Below are positions 21,162-23,355 of a DNA stretch of 23,355 bases, one piece after another. The DNA comes from UBA2942 sp045127535. Lineage in GTDB: Bacteria; Bacillota; Clostridia; Lachnospirales; Lachnospiraceae. Location: assembly GCA_045127535.1 (NCBI GenBank), contig JBGVQN010000051.1:1-23355 (forward strand), read 5' to 3'. How positions within the stretch are numbered: position 1 is the first letter of the stretch; each line of letters opens with the position of its first letter. Below the pieces are notes generated by a model, which saw only the letters and a list, made by a program, of their open reading frames with translations, did no database searches and was not told where the DNA came from. The translations under genes were made by a program, and so were the position numbers.

Positions 21162-21224
21162 TCATACAAAGTTTTCATTTATGCATCGCATGATTGCCAA
21201 TTGCTTTCTTGACATTTTTGCCAT
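21162..21224 (-). CDS. 20-residue ORF upstream of ssb
   Basis: MAKMSRKQLAIMRCINENFV. The ATG at 21224 lies six bases after GGAGG, which itself overlaps the stop codon of the 88-aa gene, and its stop at 21162 lies 11 bases before the ssb start. The tight fit suggests a coupling peptide or small regulator in the operon, but such a short ORF could be chance. Confidence 0.4.
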   Translation of the reverse strand: MAKMSRKQLAIMRCINENFV

Positions 21225-21234
21225 TTCTACCCTC

Positions 21235-21501
21235 CTACACCACCCTTTTGGATGATGCCTCAATTCCTGCAGATTCTGCAAAATCCACAGCTTTTTTACT
21301 ACGCTCCTGCTCCGCCTGCCAGTTCCAGTAACCGACCATAAAATCCACAGTGGCCTGCTGAAATTCCTTATATCTTCTCTCATACTCCTCCGGAGTAAGT
21401 TTAGGGCGGTAAATGATGTTTTTACCACCACCAGGCAGTTCCTGGACTATGACGTTATAATTGCTCATGTCTCTTTGGGCAAATGGTATTGATTTTGCCA
21501 A
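21235..21501 (-). CDS. Conserved small protein (88 aa), first gene of the ssb-parM operon; duplicated at the right edge
   Basis: Starts with TTG at 21501 after GAGGTGGTG; an internal ATG at 21468 lacks a good ribosome site. It is rich in aromatic residues in the middle (RPKLTPEEYERRYKEFQQAT, FMVGYWNWQAEQE), with no membrane segment or known motif. I do not recognise the family. A second copy at 23240-23355 matches 32 of the first 34 comparable residues (VG replaced by IS) and ends differently. As first gene of the operon with ssb it may act in DNA processing, which is only a guess from position. Confidence 0.65.
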   Translation of the reverse strand: MAKSIPFAQRDMSNYNVIVQELPGGGKNIIYRPKLTPEEYERRYKEFQQATVDFMVGYWNWQAEQERSKKAVDFAESAGIEASSKRVV

Positions 21502-21548
21502 TTTTCACCACCTCTTTCTTGTCGTTCACAATAGTTTTTAAATATATC

Positions 21549-21594
21549 GCATAGCAATAGTTCATTACTCTTTGATTAACAACTATTGCTATGC
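21549..21594. terminator. Perfect 14-bp inverted repeat with 18-base loop
   Basis: GCATAGCAATAGTT (21549-21562) and AACTATTGCTATGC (21581-21594). A run of nine T follows on the plus strand. On the minus strand it lies just after the 59-aa gene and before the 88-aa gene, followed by an AT-rich stretch and one more AACTATTG. It could be a terminator or an operator between the two minus-strand units. Confidence 0.55.
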
Positions 21595-21618
21595 TGATTT
21601 TTTTTTGCTAAAATGATT

Positions 21619-21798
21619 TCATCTGGATAATCCTTTTTTAGAGTACTTTTTCACACTGCTTTTCTCCTCTTTTTGAGAAGACTCAGTTGTCTGTGCAAAC
21701 ATAAGTGCCTGCTGTATAGCAAGGATATAATTCTGATTATTTTCATTTAATTCACTGAATTTTACATCAAATTCTTTTGTTTTTGTATTTTTCTCCAT
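21619..21798 (-). CDS. 59-residue protein divergent from the XRE repressor
   Basis: ATG at 21798 follows AAAGGAGA, and a strong promoter lies upstream (21836-21864). The sequence starts MEKNTKTKEFDVKFSELNEN, continues NQNYILAIQQALMFAQ and ends in a Lys-rich tail. The FSELNENNQNYILAIQQALMFAQ-type helix resembles the C-terminal helix of the neighbouring repressor (FQELKPEYQEYILKQIDQLL). It has no DNA-binding domain of its own, so it could form mixed dimers with the repressor and act as an antirepressor; this is inference. Confidence 0.65.
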   Translation of the reverse strand: MEKNTKTKEFDVKFSELNENNQNYILAIQQALMFAQTTESSQKEEKSSVKKYSKKGLSR

Positions 21799-21820
21799 AA
21801 GCGTTTCTCCTTTACTTATT

Positions 21821-21918
21821 ACTTGCTATGTGAGTATACTATCATAGCTATGTGAGTGAGTCAAGTATTTTTATTTGCTTTTTCACTTGCGTTGTAAGTA
21901 ATTGTGTGATATTGTGAG
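21821..21918. promoter_or_regulatory. Operator cluster between the 59-aa gene and the XRE gene
   Basis: Four related 15-bp sites, two of which fit the near-palindrome ACTYRC-N3-GYRAGT: ACTTGCTATGTGAGT (21821-21835) and ACTTGCGTTGTAAGT (21885-21899). Two partial ones share the right half: ATAGCTATGTGAGT (near 21842-21856) and TGATATTGTGAGT (near 21904-21918). They form two pairs about 20 bp apart, flanking the 59-aa promoter and the XRE start region, as in a repressor switch. Confidence 0.6.
21836..21864 (-). promoter_or_regulatory. Promoter of the 59-aa gene
   Basis: Minus strand TTGACT (21864-21859), 17-base spacer, TAGTAT (21841-21836). Operator-like sites lie over the spacer and directly after the -10 box, so the XRE protein probably represses it. 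Confidence 0.75.
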
Positions 21919-21941
21919 TGAAAAGAAGGGAGGTAATTAAT

Positions 21942-22274
21942 TTGTCTATCAACCAACGAATTAAACAAGTTCGCCAAACATTGAATTTATCACAAGCAAA
22001 ATTTGCCAAAGCTATATCTATATCAAATGGGTATATTGCCGGCATTGAATTAGAAAATCGTAATGTAAATGATCGTCTTGTCAAGCTCATATGTATTACT
22101 TTCAATGTAAGCGAAAACTGGCTAAAAACTGGTGATGGCAATATGTTTGACCAACAGCCCAATCAGCTCTTAGAACGTGCTTCTGCTACTTTTCAAGAAC
22201 TGAAACCTGAATATCAGGAATACATTTTGAAGCAGATTGATCAGCTTTTAGCTATACAAAATAGCGAGAACTGA
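21942..22274 (+). CDS. XRE/Cro-family helix-turn-helix repressor
   Basis: 110 residues starting at TTG 21942, eight bases after GGGAGG; an in-frame GTG at 21918 would bury that ribosome site. Residues about 1-60 are the helix-turn-helix domain: INQRIKQVRQTLNLSQAKFA, then ISNGYIAGIELENRNVNDRL and ICITFNVSENWLKTGDG, typical of XRE regulators of phages and ICEs. The C-terminal helix (FQELKPEYQEYILKQIDQLL) should mediate dimerisation. It is the only clear plus-strand gene of the right half and diverges from the 59-aa gene over a cluster of operator-like sites, so it is probably the switch that keeps the element quiet. Confidence 0.88.
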   Translation: MSINQRIKQVRQTLNLSQAKFAKAISISNGYIAGIELENRNVNDRLVKLICITFNVSENWLKTGDGNMFDQQPNQLLERASATFQELKPEYQEYILKQIDQLLAIQNSEN

Positions 22275-22423
22275 AAATCCAACCACTATCACATTCCAGA
22301 ATTCAGTTTCTTTTAGAAGAACAAAATCAAACACCGTTATCTAACGTATCCGTTTGCCAGTTACCAAAAAACATTCAATAAAGTTACAACCAACTACCAT
22401 GTAACACCTTTACTCCCCAAATG

Positions 22424-22447
22424 AAAGGCAGTCAAACGACTGCCTTT
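22424..22447 (+). terminator. Terminator of the XRE gene (overlaps a leader ORF on the other strand)
   Basis: A perfect 10-bp stem AAAGGCAGTC / GACTGCCTTT with an AAAC loop, followed by TTATTTT on the plus strand, about 150 bases after the XRE stop. The span 22275-22423 holds no other feature I can see. The same bases encode the end of the leader peptide at 22432-22491 on the minus strand. Confidence 0.8.
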
Positions 22448-22491
22448 TTATTTTCTCGATTTATATAGCTCGGAGCTGCCCGTATCCACAT
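22432..22491 (-). CDS. 19-residue leader peptide MWIRAAPSYINRENKKAVV
   Basis: ATG at 22491 follows AAAGGAG by five bases; TGA ends at 22432. It shares M-x-I-R-A-(S/A)-P with the leader at 22977-23018, and R-A-x-P with the one at 14840-14878. Its last codons form the left arm of the hairpin at 22447-22424, so ribosome movement would affect that stem. No minus-strand gene follows before the XRE gene on the other strand. Confidence 0.55.
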   Translation of the reverse strand: MWIRAAPSYINRENKKAVV

Positions 22492-22526
22492 TTTCACTCC
22501 TTTCTCCCCCTTTTGGGGTATAAAAA

Positions 22527-22560
22527 AAGCAACCACTTTTTGGGGTCACCTCAATTGCTT
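22527..22560 (-). terminator. Minus-strand terminator upstream of the 19-aa leader
   Basis: On the minus strand AAGCAA and TTGCTT close a hairpin with an imperfect inner part, followed by a run of seven T. It lies between phased-repeat promoter 3 and its leader peptide. Confidence 0.6.
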
Positions 22561-22635
22561 CGTTTGATAATAGTATGCTTTTTGTCATAAAAAATAAAAT
22601 TGTAATTCTGAACATATCCTTTTTTTGAGTATAAT

Positions 22636-22660
22636 AAAGGCAGCCTTGCGGACTGCCTTT
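22636..22660 (-). terminator. Hairpin directly after phased-repeat promoter 3
   Basis: On the minus strand AAAGGCAG, then CC-GCAA-GG, then CTGCCTTT: a 10-bp stem with one unpaired base, followed by ATTAT. The expected transcription start is only a few bases before the stem, so it may be a very early terminator or a protective 5' hairpin. Confidence 0.55.
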
Positions 22661-22670
22661 TCACAATTTT

Positions 22671-22731
22671 ATTATATTACTATAAGAATTACATTTCCAC
22701 TTCCATTTACTTCCACCTACTTCCACTTATC
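22671..22731 (-). promoter_or_regulatory. Phased 10-bp repeats plus -10 box, locus 3
   Basis: Minus strand units start at 22731 (GATAAGTGGA), 22721 (AGTAGGTGGA), 22711 (AGTAAATGGA) and 22701 (AGTGGAAATG). A perfect TATAAT lies at 22676-22671, so units start 55, 45, 35 and 25 bases upstream. No -35 box. The array begins 15 bases after the stop of the frameshifted gene. Confidence 0.68.
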
Positions 22732-22745
22732 TCTGCCTAGCATCC

Positions 22746-22942
22746 TCATTCCCACTCCACAGGAGCTCCTTCCATAAGTATTTCTCCATACGCCGAACAA
22801 TATTCACTATAGCAGTCATTATAGCTTTCCACATCTACCATCTTATCATCGATTAATATTTTCCAGATGCCGGTAAATAATCTTTGATTTTCTCCCTGAT
22901 TTCCTTATAAAAATCACTATTCAACTTATTATCCAGTTCCAT
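22746..22942 (-). pseudogene. Small gene broken by a -1 frameshift
   Basis: ATG at 22942 follows AAAGGAG. The first frame gives MELDNKLNSDFYKEIREKIK then DYLPASGKY and a stop. Shifting back by one base near 22876 continues as FTGIWKILIDDKMVDVESYN, then CYSEYCSAYGEILMEGAPVEWE and a stop at 22746. The joined product would be about 65 residues. The second part is clearly protein-like, so this is a recent frameshift, a sequencing error or, less likely, programmed shifting; no standard slippery heptamer is seen. The family is not recognised. It follows leader peptide 22977-23018 by 34 bases. Confidence 0.6.
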
Positions 22943-22976
22943 GCTTCTACTCCTTTTACTATAATTTTTCCTGTTG

Positions 22977-23018
22977 TTATATTGCTTCTTGTTTTGTCGG
23001 ACTTGCACGTATCCTCAT
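22977..23018 (-). CDS. 13-residue leader peptide MRIRASPTKQEAI
   Basis: ATG at 23018 follows AAAGGAA by six or seven bases; TAA ends at 22977. It shares I-R-A-(S/A)-P with the leader at 22432-22491 and R-A-S-P with that at 14840-14878. It lies after two minus-strand terminator hairpins and before the frameshifted gene, so it could couple translation to expression of that gene. Confidence 0.6.
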   Translation of the reverse strand: MRIRASPTKQEAI

Positions 23019-23052
23019 CGCTATTCCTTTCCGGTTCTTTTCCAATAAAAAA

Positions 23053-23078
23053 GGCACCCACTTTGTTTCATGGATACC
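23053..23078 (-). terminator. Second minus-strand terminator after promoter 4
   Basis: On the minus strand GGTATCC pairs with GGGTGCC (two G-U pairs) and is followed by six T. It lies between promoter 4 and the 13-aa leader. Confidence 0.65.
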
Positions 23079-23089
23079 AGAACATAAAG

Positions 23090-23117
23090 AAAGGTAACCA
23101 TTTGAAGGGCTACCTTT
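23090..23117 (-). terminator. First hairpin after phased-repeat promoter 4
   Basis: On the minus strand AAAGGTAGCC pairs with GGTTACCTTT (one G-U), followed by CTTTATG. It begins about 17 bases after the expected transcription start, so RNA ending here would be about 45 nt. Confidence 0.6.
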
Positions 23118-23140
23118 CGTGTATCTTATTTTACAATTTT

Positions 23141-23201
23141 ATTATAGCAGCATTGGTTGCTGCTTTCTACTGCTTCTTACTGCTTCTTACTGCTCCACTT
23201 T
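23141..23201 (-). promoter_or_regulatory. Phased 10-bp repeats plus -10 box, locus 4
   Basis: Minus strand AGTAAGAAGC twice (from 23191 and 23181) and AGTAGAAAGC (from 23171), preceded by AAAGTGGAGC (from 23201). An extended -10, TGCTATAAT, has its TATAAT at 23146-23141, so units start 45, 35 and 25 bases upstream. The sequence after the -10 (AAAATTGTAAAATAAGATAC) closely matches loci 1 and 3. Confidence 0.68.
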
Positions 23202-23239
23202 TTTGATTCTTGTCATAACCAGCACATCTCTCACATACT

Positions 23240-23355
23240 TCAACTCTTCTTACACTCCTGTTCTGCCTGCCAGTTCCAGTAGCTGATCATAAAATCCACC
23301 GTGGCCTGCTGAAATTCCTTATACCGCCTCTCATATTCCTCCGGAGTAAGTTTGG
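23240..23355 (-). CDS. Second copy of the 88-aa conserved protein, 3' part (runs off right edge)
   Basis: The visible 37 residues read KLTPEEYERRYKEFQQATVD, then FMISYWNWQAEQECKKS and stop. They match the protein at 21235-21501 except for VG to IS and a shorter, different C-terminus, and the DNA is also very similar. This is a paralogue by duplication, about 2 kb upstream on the same strand. Its stop is followed within 40 bases by phased-repeat promoter 4. Confidence 0.7.
   Translation of the reverse strand, partial: KLTPEEYERRYKEFQQATVDFMISYWNWQAEQECKKS

Noticed and set aside
22870..22885. Programmed -1 frameshift in the small broken gene
   Set aside because: No X-XXY-YYZ slippery heptamer in the right frame and no strong downstream structure seen, so a plain indel is the simpler reading.

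Overview
This window looks like part of an integrative and conjugative element (ICE) or conjugative plasmid from an anaerobic Firmicute, most likely Lachnospiraceae or related Clostridia. The evidence is AGGAGG-type ribosome sites, Gram-positive type IV secretion (T4SS) genes, a very large ArdC/methylase/SNF2 helicase, and neighbours such as ssb, a ParM-like actin and secreted wall hydrolases. No relaxase, coupling ATPase (VirD4/TraG), integrase, tRNA or rRNA is visible, so only part of the element is here, and ICE versus plasmid cannot be decided.

Layout. 1-1040: start of a lipoprotein gene (minus), then a RelB/YoeB toxin-antitoxin pair (plus). 1171-14731, all minus and reading right to left: pilin-like protein, VirB6/TrbL-like channel, PrgI/VirB3-like protein, VirB4 ATPase, NlpC/P60 hydrolase with a membrane anchor, and a 2432-residue methylase-helicase. 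A complete tnpV gene is nested inside the helicase gene in another frame. 14732-15542: no large gene, but a leader peptide, terminators, a phased-repeat promoter and an origin-like patch with DnaA boxes. 15543-21501, minus: a second operon with an 88-aa protein, a 20-aa ORF, ssb, a sigma-region-4-like protein, ParM-like actin, a tail-anchored protein, amidase, a duplicated SH3 protein, a repeat protein and a tandem winged-helix protein (possible replication initiator). 21600-22280: a divergent control switch (59-aa protein and an XRE repressor). 22280-23355: regulatory DNA, a frameshifted small gene and the edge of a second copy of the 88-aa gene.

The most interesting signal is a repeated control system. 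Four minus-strand promoters (about 1110-1170, 14915-14965, 22671-22731, 23141-23201) carry tandem 10-bp direct repeats related to AGTAAGTGGG. In all four the repeats start exactly 25, 35 and 45 bases upstream of the first base of the -10 box. Three of them are followed by a tiny leader ORF with a good ribosome site that encodes a peptide containing R-A-(S/A)-P (MICTRASPWRCI, MWIRAAPSYINRENKKAVV, MRIRASPTKQEAI), associated with hairpin terminators. I infer an element-wide regulon in which an unidentified protein bound to the phased repeats starts transcription, and ribosome behaviour on an R-A-x-P peptide may decide whether transcription continues. One set sits directly in front of the T4SS operon.

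The two operons plausibly work together. Wall hydrolases open peptidoglycan for the VirB2/B3/B4/B6-like channel. The methylase-helicase and SSB handle incoming or processed DNA. ParM, the candidate initiator and the DnaA-box region would maintain a replicating form, and the toxin-antitoxin pair would penalise loss. Identifications come from reading motifs by eye; no database search was possible.
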